Of a DNA stretch of 64,000 nt, positions 48,632 through 57,091 are shown one piece after another. Source of the stretch: Mycobacterium sp. Root135 (GTDB taxonomy: Bacteria > Actinomycetota > Actinomycetes > Mycobacteriales > Mycobacteriaceae). How positions within the stretch are numbered: position 1 is the stretch's first letter; each line of letters opens with the position of its first letter. The DNA lies in contig NZ_LMEZ01000006.1 in NCBI RefSeq assembly GCF_001426545.1, positions 354,220 through 418,219 of the forward strand. Reading direction: 5' to 3'. The position numbers and the translations under genes are program-made. Below the pieces are notes generated by a model. That model saw only the letters and a program-made list of their open reading frames with translations, searched no databases and had not been told where the DNA came from.

Positions 48632-49516
48632 GTGGGTCGCCGGCCGATACGACGCAGTACGAGCAACGCCGTGGCGGGCTACTCGCTGCTCGCACCCAGC
48701 CTCTTCGGCGTGGTGACCTTCCTGGTGCTGCCGATGTTCGTCGTGCTGTGGTTGAGCCTGCACAGCTGGGACCTGCTCGGCCCGATCCGCTATGTGGGCC
48801 TGAGCAATTGGCGGTCGGTGCTGACCGACGAGACGTTCGGCACCTCGATGCTCGCCACCATCGGGTTCATCCTTCTGGTGGTCCCGCTGCAAACGGTGCT
48901 CGGACTGCTCGCCGCGAGCCTGCTGGCCGTTAACCTGCCGGTTAGTGGTTTCTTTCGGACGCTCTACGTGTTGCCGTGGATCTGCTCCCCGCTGGCCATC
49001 GCGGTGCTGTGGAAGTGGATCCTCGCCCCCACCGACGGCGCGGTCAGCACGGTGCTCGGGCGTCCGGTCGAATGGTTGACCGATCCCACGCTCGCGCTGC
49101 CCGTCGTCTCGGCCGTCACGGTGTGGACCAACGTCGGCTACGTGACGCTGTTCTTCCTCGCGGGCATCCTGGCGATCCCCCGCGACATCCAGAACGCCGC
49201 GCGCACCGACGGCGCCACCACCTGGCAGCGGTTCCGCTACGTCACCCTCCCGATGCTCCGGCCGACGCTGTTCTTCGTGCTCGTCACCGGGATCGTCAGC
49301 GCCGCCCAGGTTTTCGACACGGTGTACGCCTTGACCACCGGCGGACCCCAAGGCCGCACCGACGTGATCGCGCACCGCATCTATGCCGAGGCGTTCGGGG
49401 CGGCAGCCGTCGGCCGGGCGGCGGTGATGGCGGTCGTGCTGTTCGTTCTGCTGCTCGGTGTGACGCTGGTGCAGCACGTCTACTTCCGCCGCAGGATCAG
49501 CTATGACCTGGTCTAG
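48632..49516 (+). CDS. uspA: Sugar ABC transporter permease UspA (MalF-type)
   Basis: A 294-residue permease with six hydrophobic segments (starting AGYSLLAPSLFGVVTFLVLPMF). The cytoplasmic EAA loop is NAARTDGATTWQRFRYVTLPMLRP, which contacts the ATPase. GTG 48632 is 30 bp from the divergent tldD start. It overlaps uspB by 14 bp. Gene order tldD - uspA - uspB - uspC matches M. tuberculosis Rv2315c-Rv2318, where UspABC imports amino sugars. No ATPase is in the operon, so a shared ATPase (for example MsmK/SugC type) is expected. Confidence 0.9.
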   Translation: MGRRPIRRSTSNAVAGYSLLAPSLFGVVTFLVLPMFVVLWLSLHSWDLLGPIRYVGLSNWRSVLTDETFGTSMLATIGFILLVVPLQTVLGLLAASLLAVNLPVSGFFRTLYVLPWICSPLAIAVLWKWILAPTDGAVSTVLGRPVEWLTDPTLALPVVSAVTVWTNVGYVTLFFLAGILAIPRDIQNAARTDGATTWQRFRYVTLPMLRPTLFFVLVTGIVSAAQVFDTVYALTTGGPQGRTDVIAHRIYAEAFGAAAVGRAAVMAVVLFVLLLGVTLVQHVYFRRRISYDLV

Positions 49517-50318
49517 GAACGCGGCCGTCTACGCGGGCCTGGTCGTCCTCGCCGTCGTCACGCTGATTCCGTTCGGGCTTGGCCTGCTGACGTCGTTCAC
49601 CTCGGCCCGCCAATTCAACACCGAGTCGCCGCTGTCGGTGCCGTCGCCACCCACGTTGGCGAACTACCTCGGGTTGGGCGACGCGGGTTTCGGCCGGGCG
49701 GTCGTGGTGACGGCCTTGGTGACCGCCGTCGTACTGCTCGGCCAACTCACGTTCTCGGTGTTCGCCGCCTACGCGTTCGCGCGGATGAAGTTCCCCGGCC
49801 GCGACGCGTTGTTTTGGGTCTACGTCGCGACGCTCATGGTGCCCGCCACCGTGACCGTCGTCCCCCTTTATTTGATGTTCGCCGAGGTCGGTCTGCGAAA
49901 CACGTTCTGGGCGTTGGTGTTGCCGTTCATGTTCGGCTCGCCGTACGCGATCTTCCTGCTACGGGAGTACTTTCGGACGATTCCCGCCGACCTCATCAGG
50001 GCCGCCAGGATGGACGGCGCCAGCACCCTCGACGTCATCGTCCACGTCGTGCTGCCCGCGAGCCGCCCGATCCTGGTGACCCTCGCGCTGATCACGGCGG
50101 TGTCGCAATGGAACAACTTCATGTGGCCGCTGGTCATCACGAGCGGGCGCACGTGGCAGGTGCTGACCGTGGCCACCGCGGGCCTGCAATCCCGGTACGA
50201 CGCCCAGTGGACGCTGGTGATGGCGGCGACGACGGTGGCGATCGTCCCGCTGATCGTGCTGTTCGTCGCGTTCGGCCGTCACATCGTCGGCTCCATCGTG
50301 GTGACGGGCCTCAAGTGA
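49503..50318 (+). CDS. uspB: Sugar ABC transporter permease UspB (MalG-type)
   Basis: A 271-residue permease with six hydrophobic segments. The EAA loop is RAARMDGASTLDVIVHVVLPASRP, and AFARMKFPGRDALFWVYVATLMVPATVTVVPLY is typical of MalG-type subunits. Its ATG lies inside the uspA 3' end (14-bp overlap). It pairs with UspA to form the membrane pore. Confidence 0.92.
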   Translation: MTWSRNAAVYAGLVVLAVVTLIPFGLGLLTSFTSARQFNTESPLSVPSPPTLANYLGLGDAGFGRAVVVTALVTAVVLLGQLTFSVFAAYAFARMKFPGRDALFWVYVATLMVPATVTVVPLYLMFAEVGLRNTFWALVLPFMFGSPYAIFLLREYFRTIPADLIRAARMDGASTLDVIVHVVLPASRPILVTLALITAVSQWNNFMWPLVITSGRTWQVLTVATAGLQSRYDAQWTLVMAATTVAIVPLIVLFVAFGRHIVGSIVVTGLK

Positions 50319-50326
50319 CGCCGACT

Positions 50327-50373
50327 CTGCGCTCACTGCGACGAAGTGCGAGTGACGAGCACGCTGAGCGCAG
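50327..50373. terminator. Hairpin between uspB and uspC
   Basis: CTGCGCTCA (50327-50335) and TGAGCGCAG (50365-50373) form a perfect 9-bp stem around a 29-nt loop that can itself pair (CACTGC.../...GAGTG). With no U-tract it could be an attenuator or an mRNA-stability element lowering read-through or separating permease and binding protein levels. Confidence 0.45.
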
Positions 50374-50391
50374 TCTCGGCGCGGGGCCGCG

Positions 50392-51729
50392 ATGACCAAA
50401 CCCAAGTTCTCCACGCTGTTCGTCGGCGCGCTGGCCCTCGTCATGACCGCCCTACTCGGGGCCGCGGTGCTCCTCGGCGGCTCCACCGAGCGCTCCGGCA
50501 AGACCGTGGTGACGGTGCGACTGTGGGACGAGCAGGTCGCCGCGGCCTACCGGCAGTCGTTCGACGCGTTCAGCCGCGAGCATCCCGACGTCGAGGTGCG
50601 CCTCAACGTCGTGGCGTACTCGTCGTACTTCGACACGCTGCGCACCGACGTGGCCGGCGGCGGCGCCGACGACGTCTTCTGGCTGTCCAACGCCTACTTC
50701 GCGAACTACGCCGACAACGGCAGGCTGCTCGACGTCGGGAAGACCCTCGGCCCAGACGCGGCACGGGCGTGGGACGCCTCGGTGGTTCGGCAGTTCACCC
50801 GCAACGGCGTGCTGTGGGGCGTGCCCCAACTGACCGACGCCGGCATCGCGGTCTACTACAACGCCGACCTGCTCGACCGGGCCGGCGTCGACCCCGCCCA
50901 ACTCAACGACCTACGATGGTCACCCGATCCCGCCGAGGACACCCTGCGACCGCTGCTGGCCCGGCTCACCGTCGATGCCGACGGAAACCGGGCCGACACA
51001 CCACGATTCGACCCGGCTCGGATTCGGCAGTGGGGGTACAACGCCGCCAACGACCTACAGGGCATCTACCTGAACTACGTCGGCTCCGCGGGCGGGGCGT
51101 TCCAGGACGGCGACCGCTTCGCCTTCGACAATCCCGCCGCCGTCCAGGCGTTCGAGTACCTGGTCGGGCTGGTCAACCGGGACCACGTCGCTCCCCCGGC
51201 GTCCGACACCAACGCCAACGGCGACTTCTCCCGCAACCAGTTCCTGCAGGGCCGGATGGCGCTGTTCCAGTCCGGCACCTACAACCTGGCCGCGATCGCC
51301 GACCAGGCCCCCTTCCGGTGGGGCGTGACGATGCTGCCGCCGGGTCCGAAGGGCCGCGTCAGCGTCACCAACGGCATCGCCGCCGCAGGCAACGCCGCCT
51401 CACCCCACCCCGACGCCGTACGCCAAGTCCTCGAATGGATGGGCAGCACCCGCGGCAACGCGTTCCTCGGCAGCGGCGGCGCCGCGATCCCGGCCGTCAC
51501 CGCAGCCCAGCCCGGGTACTTCGCGCACTGGGCCGCCCGCGGCGTCGACGTCACCCCGTTCTTCAGAGTGCTCGACGGACCGCGCATCCCGGCGCCGGGC
51601 GGACCGGGCTTCGCCGCGGGATATCAGGCGTTGACGCCCTTCTTCGACGAGATGTTCCTCGGCCGTCGCGACGTGCCGGGCAGTCTGGCGGCCGCCCAAG
51701 AAGCCGCCAACGCCGCCGCCGACCGTTAG
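50392..51729 (+). CDS. uspC: Sugar ABC transporter substrate-binding protein UspC
   Basis: A 445-residue cluster D (family 1) solute-binding protein. The N-terminus MTKPKFSTLFVGALALVMTALLGAAVLL is a signal peptide or membrane anchor; there is no lipobox Cys. Characteristic parts are VVTVRLWDEQVAAAYRQSFDAFSREHPDVEV, GVPQLTDAGIAVYYNADLLD and LFQSGTYNLAAI with the conserved NG(I/L)A region later. It is preceded by a hairpin 18 bp upstream. In M. tuberculosis UspC binds amino sugars such as glucosamine-2-phosphate from cell-wall recycling. Confidence 0.9.
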   Translation: MTKPKFSTLFVGALALVMTALLGAAVLLGGSTERSGKTVVTVRLWDEQVAAAYRQSFDAFSREHPDVEVRLNVVAYSSYFDTLRTDVAGGGADDVFWLSNAYFANYADNGRLLDVGKTLGPDAARAWDASVVRQFTRNGVLWGVPQLTDAGIAVYYNADLLDRAGVDPAQLNDLRWSPDPAEDTLRPLLARLTVDADGNRADTPRFDPARIRQWGYNAANDLQGIYLNYVGSAGGAFQDGDRFAFDNPAAVQAFEYLVGLVNRDHVAPPASDTNANGDFSRNQFLQGRMALFQSGTYNLAAIADQAPFRWGVTMLPPGPKGRVSVTNGIAAAGNAASPHPDAVRQVLEWMGSTRGNAFLGSGGAAIPAVTAAQPGYFAHWAARGVDVTPFFRVLDGPRIPAPGGPGFAAGYQALTPFFDEMFLGRRDVPGSLAAAQEAANAAADR

Positions 51730-52556
51730 GTCGTCGCCAACGGTGTGAAGACCTCCACGTACACCGACACGGCACACAACACCAGCACGGCCGCAAAGGC
51801 AACGGCATCAGGCCATTTCGGTCGTGACGGCAACGCGGAGATCTGACCGGCGCCACCGCGGGCGGTGATCGCGTCGCCCATCTCGTCGGCGCGACGCAAC
51901 GCCACGGTGACCGCCGCCGCGAGCAGATCGATGATCTCCGCGTTCAACCGGCGGTGGCGTTCCCTCGCGGTGGTGGCGGGGTCGCGCGGCCTGAGCTTGC
52001 GGGCGGCGAACAGCACGCGGAACTCGTCGATCAGCATCGGGAAGGCGCGCAGGGCAAGCGCCAGCGTCACGGCGTAGTCGTCGACCGGCAACCGGAGCAG
52101 ACGCAGCGGCCTGCCGATCTTGGCCACCGCGGGTGCGACCTCGGCGACGTTGGTGGTCCACGACACCAGCCCGCCGAGGCCAAGCAGCACTATCGAGAGC
52201 ACGGTGATCTGCAGGAACTTCAACACCCCGCCGAGGCCGAAGTCCACCGAGGCGACGGTGAGGTGCGGAGCGCCTCCGGCGAACGACGCCGTCACCGCGC
52301 CGAGGAACAGCAGGAACCACAGCCAGCGGGGCACCGACGGCAGCACGCCGCGTGGGATGCGGGCGATCTTGGCAGTGAGAAGGACGAACACGCCCACCAA
52401 CGTGATCGGCACCCAGCCGGGATACAGCGTGAGCAGCACGCCGATGATCGCGACGACGAGAAGCTTGGTGCCGGCCCACAATTCGTGAATGGCGGTGCGG
52501 CCTGGCACCGGTCGCAGCAGCACGACGGGCCGCGGCTGGCGCTTGGGGGCGGTCAT
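51726..52556 (-). CDS. ECF transporter T component (EcfT)
   Basis: A 276-residue EcfT-type membrane protein with about five hydrophobic segments. The coupling-helix signatures are RALRAFPMLI-like (ALRAFPMLIDEFRVLFAARKLR) and ADEMGDAITARGG (ARG motif), which bind the two ATPases. The ATG at 52556 overlaps the stop of the upstream fused ATPase gene (ATGA). It is convergent with uspC, with the stops overlapping by 4 bp. Equivalent to Rv2325c. The vitamin or metal imported is not shown by the sequence. Confidence 0.86.
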   Translation of the reverse strand: MTAPKRQPRPVVLLRPVPGRTAIHELWAGTKLLVVAIIGVLLTLYPGWVPITLVGVFVLLTAKIARIPRGVLPSVPRWLWFLLFLGAVTASFAGGAPHLTVASVDFGLGGVLKFLQITVLSIVLLGLGGLVSWTTNVAEVAPAVAKIGRPLRLLRLPVDDYAVTLALALRAFPMLIDEFRVLFAARKLRPRDPATTARERHRRLNAEIIDLLAAAVTVALRRADEMGDAITARGGAGQISALPSRPKWPDAVAFAAVLVLCAVSVYVEVFTPLATT

Positions 52557-54610
52557 CCGACGCCTCCCGCCGTGGTGGGCGCCGCCATCACGCCGCCGTG
52601 GCGAAGGTGCAACGTCCGCGGGCACAGCTCCTCGAGTCCCGAGAAGTCGTGGGAGATCACGATGACCGTCAACCCCGCGTCCCGACGCAGTGCCGACAGC
52701 AGACCGAGCAGGCCGCGCTGGCTGGCGGCGTCCAGGCCGGCCAGCGGCTCGTCGAGGATCAGCACCCGCGGCTTGCGGGCCAACAGACCCGCCAGCACCA
52801 CCCGACGCATCTGCCCGCCGCTGAGCTGGTCGATGCGCCGCAGTCCGATCGCCGGATCGAGGCCGACCATGGCCAACGCGGCGACGATCTGCGAGTGGTC
52901 GTAGTAGTCCAGCCCCGCGGCCGACGCGATCTCCATGTCCACGCGGCCGCGCATCAGCTGCAGCCTGGCCGCCTGGAACGAAATGGCCACGGCACCAACC
53001 TGTTCGGAGACCGGCTCGCCGTCCAACAGGCAGCTGCCCGAGGTCGGCGTGAGCAACCCGGCCATGATCCAGGCCAGCGTCGACTTGCCGGACCCGTTCA
53101 GCCCGTGGATCAGCACCCCGTCACCCTCGTTGACGACGAGGTCGACGTCCCGCAGCGCCGTCGACGCCCATGGCGTGCCCAGTCCGTAGTCGTGCCCGAC
53201 GCCCTTGAGCTCCAGCAGCGGTGACCCGCCGCGGCGAGTCTGCGCACTGGTGGCCGCCGGTGCGGGCGCGGTGTCGACCATCTCGACGTTGTCGGCGCTG
53301 CCGCCGTTGCCGGTCAGGTCGATCACCCGGTCAGCCGACGCCGCCTCGTCGTTGTAGTGCGTGATGTGCACCAACGACATCCGGTGCTTCTTCGTCAACC
53401 CCGACAGCACCTCGATCAGACCTTCGCGGCCCTGCTGGTCGACCATGCTGGTGACCTCGTCGGCGATCAGCAGCGCGGGTTCCCTGGCCAACGCGGCCGC
53501 GACGGCAAGGCGCTGCAGTTCGCCACCCGAGAGGTTGCCGGTGTCGCGTTCGGCCAGCCCGTCCAGCCCGACCTCGGCCAGCAGGCGGTCGACGTCGGTC
53601 TTGGCACCAGGGGGAAGCCCGAACACCACGTCGTCGGCGACGCGGCTGCCGAGGACCTGACTTTCGGGGTGCTGCATCACCACGGCGGTGCCACCGGCCT
53701 TGCCGAGGCCGACGGCGCCGGGCCGGTCGACGCTGCCCGCGGTCGGCTGCCGGCCCGACAGCACCAACATCAACGTGGTCTTGCCCGACCCGTTGGGCCC
53801 GGTGACGGCCACGTGCTCGCCCTCGCCGATCGTCAGCGACACCGGGCCGAGGGCGTCCTGCGCCGCGCCGTCGTATCGGAAGCGGACGTCGCGGAACCGG
53901 GCGGGCACCGGGCCGACGGGTTCGGTCGAGTCGACGGAGTCGAGCTTGTGGACGTCGGGGACCCCGGAGAGTCGGACCAGCACCCGGGACAGCGCCCACC
54001 ATCCGATCAGGGTCACCGAACCGATGCTGAGCACGCTGGACCCGATGATCAGGAGCGGCCAGTAGGTGAGCACCGTCCCGAAGTCGTCGCGCAGCTGCTG
54101 CGCCAGGGGCTCCAGTCCCGAGATGCGCTCGAGCACCGCGGCGATGCCGGTGACGTTGGCCGTGATCGACGCGAAGACCAGTTCGCGGATGCGATAGAAC
54201 ACCAGCAGGAAGCCAACGCCCAGCACGCCGAAGAGCGCGCCCGCGATGACCGCTGCGACGGCGATCGTCGGCAGACCGCGGCCACGACGCTTGACGATGC
54301 CGACCAAGCCCCCGATGTAGGCGCAGTTGATCACCGTCATCAAGCCACCGAACCCGGCGATGAGGAAGGCGATGGTGCCACCGGCGACCGTCGCGGCGAC
54401 CAACACCCGAAAGCGGTGGCGATACGCGAGCAGTCCCATGGGTACGGTGCCGAGCACCGAGAGGCCGGCGGCGAAGGGCACGACGACGGCGATGATCGCG
54501 GTGGCCGCGCACAGCGCAGCCATGATGGCGGCGTGCGCAATCTCGTCGGGCTTCATCGAACCAGCTCGCCGAGGTGCGCCGCCGCCGGTCTCGCTGCCGG
54601 TCTTGGCCAT
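52553..54610 (-). CDS. Fused ECF transporter: membrane S-like domain plus two ABC ATPase domains
   Basis: A 685-residue protein (ATG 54610; a longer in-frame start lacks support). Residues 1-210 contain six hydrophobic segments (S-like domain, AAIMAALCAATAIIAVVVPF onward). The first ATPase has Walker A GPNGSGKTTLM, signature NLSGGELQRLAVA and Walker B ALLIADEVTSM. The second has HGLNGSGKSTLA, QLSGGQMRRVVLAGLL and VLILDEPLAGLD. In most ECF importers these are three separate proteins; here, as in mycobacterial Rv2326c, they are joined. EcfT is encoded by the next gene with a 4-bp overlap. The first ATPase has ADEV in place of LDEP, which could affect hydrolysis. Confidence 0.88.
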   Translation of the reverse strand: MAKTGSETGGGAPRRAGSMKPDEIAHAAIMAALCAATAIIAVVVPFAAGLSVLGTVPMGLLAYRHRFRVLVAATVAGGTIAFLIAGFGGLMTVINCAYIGGLVGIVKRRGRGLPTIAVAAVIAGALFGVLGVGFLLVFYRIRELVFASITANVTGIAAVLERISGLEPLAQQLRDDFGTVLTYWPLLIIGSSVLSIGSVTLIGWWALSRVLVRLSGVPDVHKLDSVDSTEPVGPVPARFRDVRFRYDGAAQDALGPVSLTIGEGEHVAVTGPNGSGKTTLMLVLSGRQPTAGSVDRPGAVGLGKAGGTAVVMQHPESQVLGSRVADDVVFGLPPGAKTDVDRLLAEVGLDGLAERDTGNLSGGELQRLAVAAALAREPALLIADEVTSMVDQQGREGLIEVLSGLTKKHRMSLVHITHYNDEAASADRVIDLTGNGGSADNVEMVDTAPAPAATSAQTRRGGSPLLELKGVGHDYGLGTPWASTALRDVDLVVNEGDGVLIHGLNGSGKSTLAWIMAGLLTPTSGSCLLDGEPVSEQVGAVAISFQAARLQLMRGRVDMEIASAAGLDYYDHSQIVAALAMVGLDPAIGLRRIDQLSGGQMRRVVLAGLLARKPRVLILDEPLAGLDAASQRGLLGLLSALRRDAGLTVIVISHDFSGLEELCPRTLHLRHGGVMAAPTTAGGVG

Positions 54611-54706
54611 TTCTCGATTCTGCCAGCTGTGGCCCAAGAGCAGTCTCAGCAGGCTGTGAGGAGCACCACCCCGACCCCCGACGGACCTATAGATGTCCTA
54701 TGTAAA

Positions 54707-55171
54707 ATGGCTGGCATGTCATCGCGCCCCGCCACGCACGCCCCGGCAGACACGCTGTCCGCGGATCTGCTGTCCGTGGTCGCCCGACTCAACCGGCTCG
54801 CCACCCAGCGGGTCAAGATGAAACTCCCGTTCGCCCAAGCCCGACTGCTCTCCACGATCGAGGACCAGGGCGCGGCTCGCATCTCCGACCTTGCCGCATT
54901 CGACCACTGCTCACAGCCCACCATGACGACGCAGGTTCGTCGGCTCGAGGAGGCGGCGCTCGTCTCGCGCGTCACCGACCCAGCCGACGCCAGAGCAGTG
55001 CTGATCAGCATTACCGCGAAGGGCCGCGACGTGCTGGCGCGCGTGCGCGCCGACCGCAGCGCCGTCGTCGACCCCTACCTCGCGCGCCTCGACCCAGACG
55101 ATCGCCAATCCCTCACCGAGGCCGTCCGGGTGATGCGGGCAATACTCGCCGACGCCACCCAGGACCGCTGA
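54707..55171 (+). CDS. MarR-family transcriptional regulator
   Basis: A 154-residue MarR protein (ATG 54707; ATG 54716 would remove three residues). The winged helix spans FAQARLLSTIEDQGAARISDLAAFDHCSQPTMTTQVRRLEEAALVSRVTDPADARAVLISITAKG, with the acidic-DAR wing. It is divergent from the ECF transporter genes by 96 bp, and an imperfect inverted repeat around ATAGATGTCCTATGTA lies just before the start. This equals the Rv2327 position. It probably represses the ECF operon and itself. Confidence 0.88.
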   Translation: MAGMSSRPATHAPADTLSADLLSVVARLNRLATQRVKMKLPFAQARLLSTIEDQGAARISDLAAFDHCSQPTMTTQVRRLEEAALVSRVTDPADARAVLISITAKGRDVLARVRADRSAVVDPYLARLDPDDRQSLTEAVRVMRAILADATQDR

Positions 55172-55418
55172 AAGCGGCTCTCCGCCAACCCAATCGACGA
55201 TCGGAACGCCGCCGACTGACCCTCACGGCCTTACCCACCGATTGCCAGAACCCGGGGCCACGGGCCGCCCGGACGACATCCTGTAGATCCCGTTCCGCCT
55301 TCCACACCGCGGCGTCGACCCCGCTCCGCCGTGCCGCGTCGAGAGCGGCGGCGGCTCCCGTGATCCTCCGCATCGAACTGAGGTCGCCCGTCGACTGCAC
55401 TTTGCTGCCGTTTGCCAT
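55113..55418 (-). CDS. Possible small basic protein, unknown
   Basis: A 101-codon frame beginning MANGSKVQSTGDLSSMRR. The first 60 codons have GC-rich third positions and a purine-rich GGGGGTGAAG just before the ATG. The last 25 residues are Arg-rich and overlap the 3' end of the convergent MarR gene, which weakens the case. No family is recognised. Confidence 0.35.
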   Translation of the reverse strand: MANGSKVQSTGDLSSMRRITGAAAALDAARRSGVDAAVWKAERDLQDVVRAARGPGFWQSVGKAVRVSRRRSDRRLGWRRAAFSGPGWRRRVLPASPGRPR

Positions 55419-55629
55419 ACTTCACCCCCGTGAATCGAAAACACAGCTCCCGCAAACCTCCTGAGGCCAGCGACGGGGGCTGGGCCAGGTAACTAAAGGC
55501 CACGATAGCGTCGCCGCGACGATTGCTCCAGCAAATTCCCAACATTGGGAACTGTGCTGTACACGTACGAGGTGACGGCCGCACCCCGGACAGCGCCGGC
55601 ACCGCGCCGGTCGGGCACACTGAACCACC

Positions 55630-56259
55630 ATGACCTGGTTGACCGCCCTCGCGACCGTCCTCGTGCCCGTGGTGTCGGTCGTGTCGACCGCGACGGTGGC
55701 CATCTGGACCAAGCGCATCGACGTCAGAAGCAAGCGCGACGACCGCGAGCACGCGCTGGTGCTCGACTTCGAGCAGCGGGCCGGCGAGGAGAAGAAGGTC
55801 GCCCTCAAGACCCTCCTCTCGGCCACCATGCGCGTCAGGCGTGGCGCCGAACCGCTTGCCGGCGCCCATCAGACCGTCGAGCAGCGGCGGTCCGAGGCGA
55901 TCGAAGAGCTGTACGAACTTCGCGGTCGCCTCGGCCTCGACGACGGTGTGGCAGAGGTGCTGATCTACGCCGCCGAGCCCGTCCGCCAGCTCACCGAACT
56001 ACTACTCGACGAATGGGACCGACAGTTCCGCGACCACGGCTACTCGCTGACACAACTGGACACGTGCAAGCAGCAACTCGTCGCGCCCTGCGACGACCAA
56101 CAGGAGTGGAACGCCCTCAAGAGCGAAGAAGCGGCATGGCTCAAGCGACTCGGCGAAGAATCGGACCTCGACGTCGACGCGCTGCTGGCGCTGTGCGACC
56201 GCACGATCGCCGCCGCCCGCAAGGACCTCCGCGGCGGCTTCGGCGTCGAGCCGAGCTGA
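55630..56259 (+). CDS. Membrane-anchored helical protein, unknown
   Basis: A 209-residue protein with one N-terminal hydrophobic segment (LTALATVLVPVVSVVSTATVAIW, residues 4-26), followed by a basic stop-transfer stretch KRIDVRSKRDDREH. The rest is predicted helical and charged (EQRAGEEKKVALKTLL; RRSEAIEELYELRGRLG; WLKRLGEESDLDVDALLALCDR). No enzymatic motif is seen. It is convergent with a VIT-family gene 6 bp downstream. Confidence 0.75.
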   Translation: MTWLTALATVLVPVVSVVSTATVAIWTKRIDVRSKRDDREHALVLDFEQRAGEEKKVALKTLLSATMRVRRGAEPLAGAHQTVEQRRSEAIEELYELRGRLGLDDGVAEVLIYAAEPVRQLTELLLDEWDRQFRDHGYSLTQLDTCKQQLVAPCDDQQEWNALKSEEAAWLKRLGEESDLDVDALLALCDRTIAAARKDLRGGFGVEPS

Positions 56260-56265
56260 CCGCGG

Positions 56266-56997
56266 CTAGCTGACCGCCGCCCCGATCAAGTGCCCTACCA
56301 AGTAGGTCACCGCAATCGCTATTCCGCCAAAGGCCAACTGCCGCAACGACCCCACCCACGGCGGCTTCTTGGTGACGCGTGCCGCGACCCCACCGACGAC
56401 GAGCAGTCCGAGCCCACCGCAGGCCAATCCGAGCCACAGCGACGAGTAACCCAGCAGGAACGGGATGAGCGGGATGACGGCGCCGATCGCGAACATCGCG
56501 AACGACGACCCCGCTGCCACCCACGGTGACGGCTTCTCGTTCGGGTCGACGCCCAACTCCTGGACGAGGTGGAAGTTCAACGCGCGGGTCTCGTCCCGGT
56601 GAAGTTCCTCGGCGGCCTTGGTCGCGGTCTCGACGCTCATGCCCATACCGGTCAGCGTCCCGACGAGCTCAGCCTGTTCCTCGTCCGGGTACATGCGAAA
56701 GCTGCGGCGCTCGACCAGAACCTCGGACTCCACCTGCTCGTTGGCCGTCGTCACCGAGGTGTACTCACCGAGTGCCATCGAAAACGAACCAGCCAGCATG
56801 CCTGCCACGCCGGCGAGCACCACCGCCTGCGTGCTGGCGCTGGCGGCGACGCCCGCGATCAGCGCCGTGTTGCTGACCAGGCCGTCCATCGCCCCAAATG
56901 TGGCAGCCCGCAGCCAGCCGCCAGTGACGTCAGGGTGGCGGTGGTCGATCTGATGGGGCATCCCGGCGAGTGACGGCACGGCGTCCGGATCGGTCAT
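56266..56997 (-). CDS. VIT1/CCC1-family transporter (second copy)
   Basis: A 243-residue VIT-family protein. The TM1 signature is GWLRAATFGAMDGLVSNTALIAGVA and the TM2 signature is AGSFSMALGEYTSVTTANEQ. An acidic, Glu-rich cytoplasmic part (residues 90-150) and three C-terminal TM segments ending GHLIGAAVS follow. Compared with the copy at 2650-3393 it has GAMDG for GANDG and SVTTAN for SVSSQR, and it is roughly a third identical by eye. It probably exports Fe2+/Mn2+ from the cytosol. Confidence 0.88.
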   Translation of the reverse strand: MTDPDAVPSLAGMPHQIDHRHPDVTGGWLRAATFGAMDGLVSNTALIAGVAASASTQAVVLAGVAGMLAGSFSMALGEYTSVTTANEQVESEVLVERRSFRMYPDEEQAELVGTLTGMGMSVETATKAAEELHRDETRALNFHLVQELGVDPNEKPSPWVAAGSSFAMFAIGAVIPLIPFLLGYSSLWLGLACGGLGLLVVGGVAARVTKKPPWVGSLRQLAFGGIAIAVTYLVGHLIGAAVS

Positions 56998-57091
56998 GCC
57001 GATGATTCAACGCCAACCGCGGAAACGGGTTTCGATGAGGATGGCCTGGGTTTGCCACATCACAGTTTCACGGCGGGTTTCGGAGGTTAAC

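Noticed and set aside
53357..54706. Long plus-strand frame leading into marR
   Set aside because: It is antisense to the ECF ATPase gene; MarR homology begins only at 54707.
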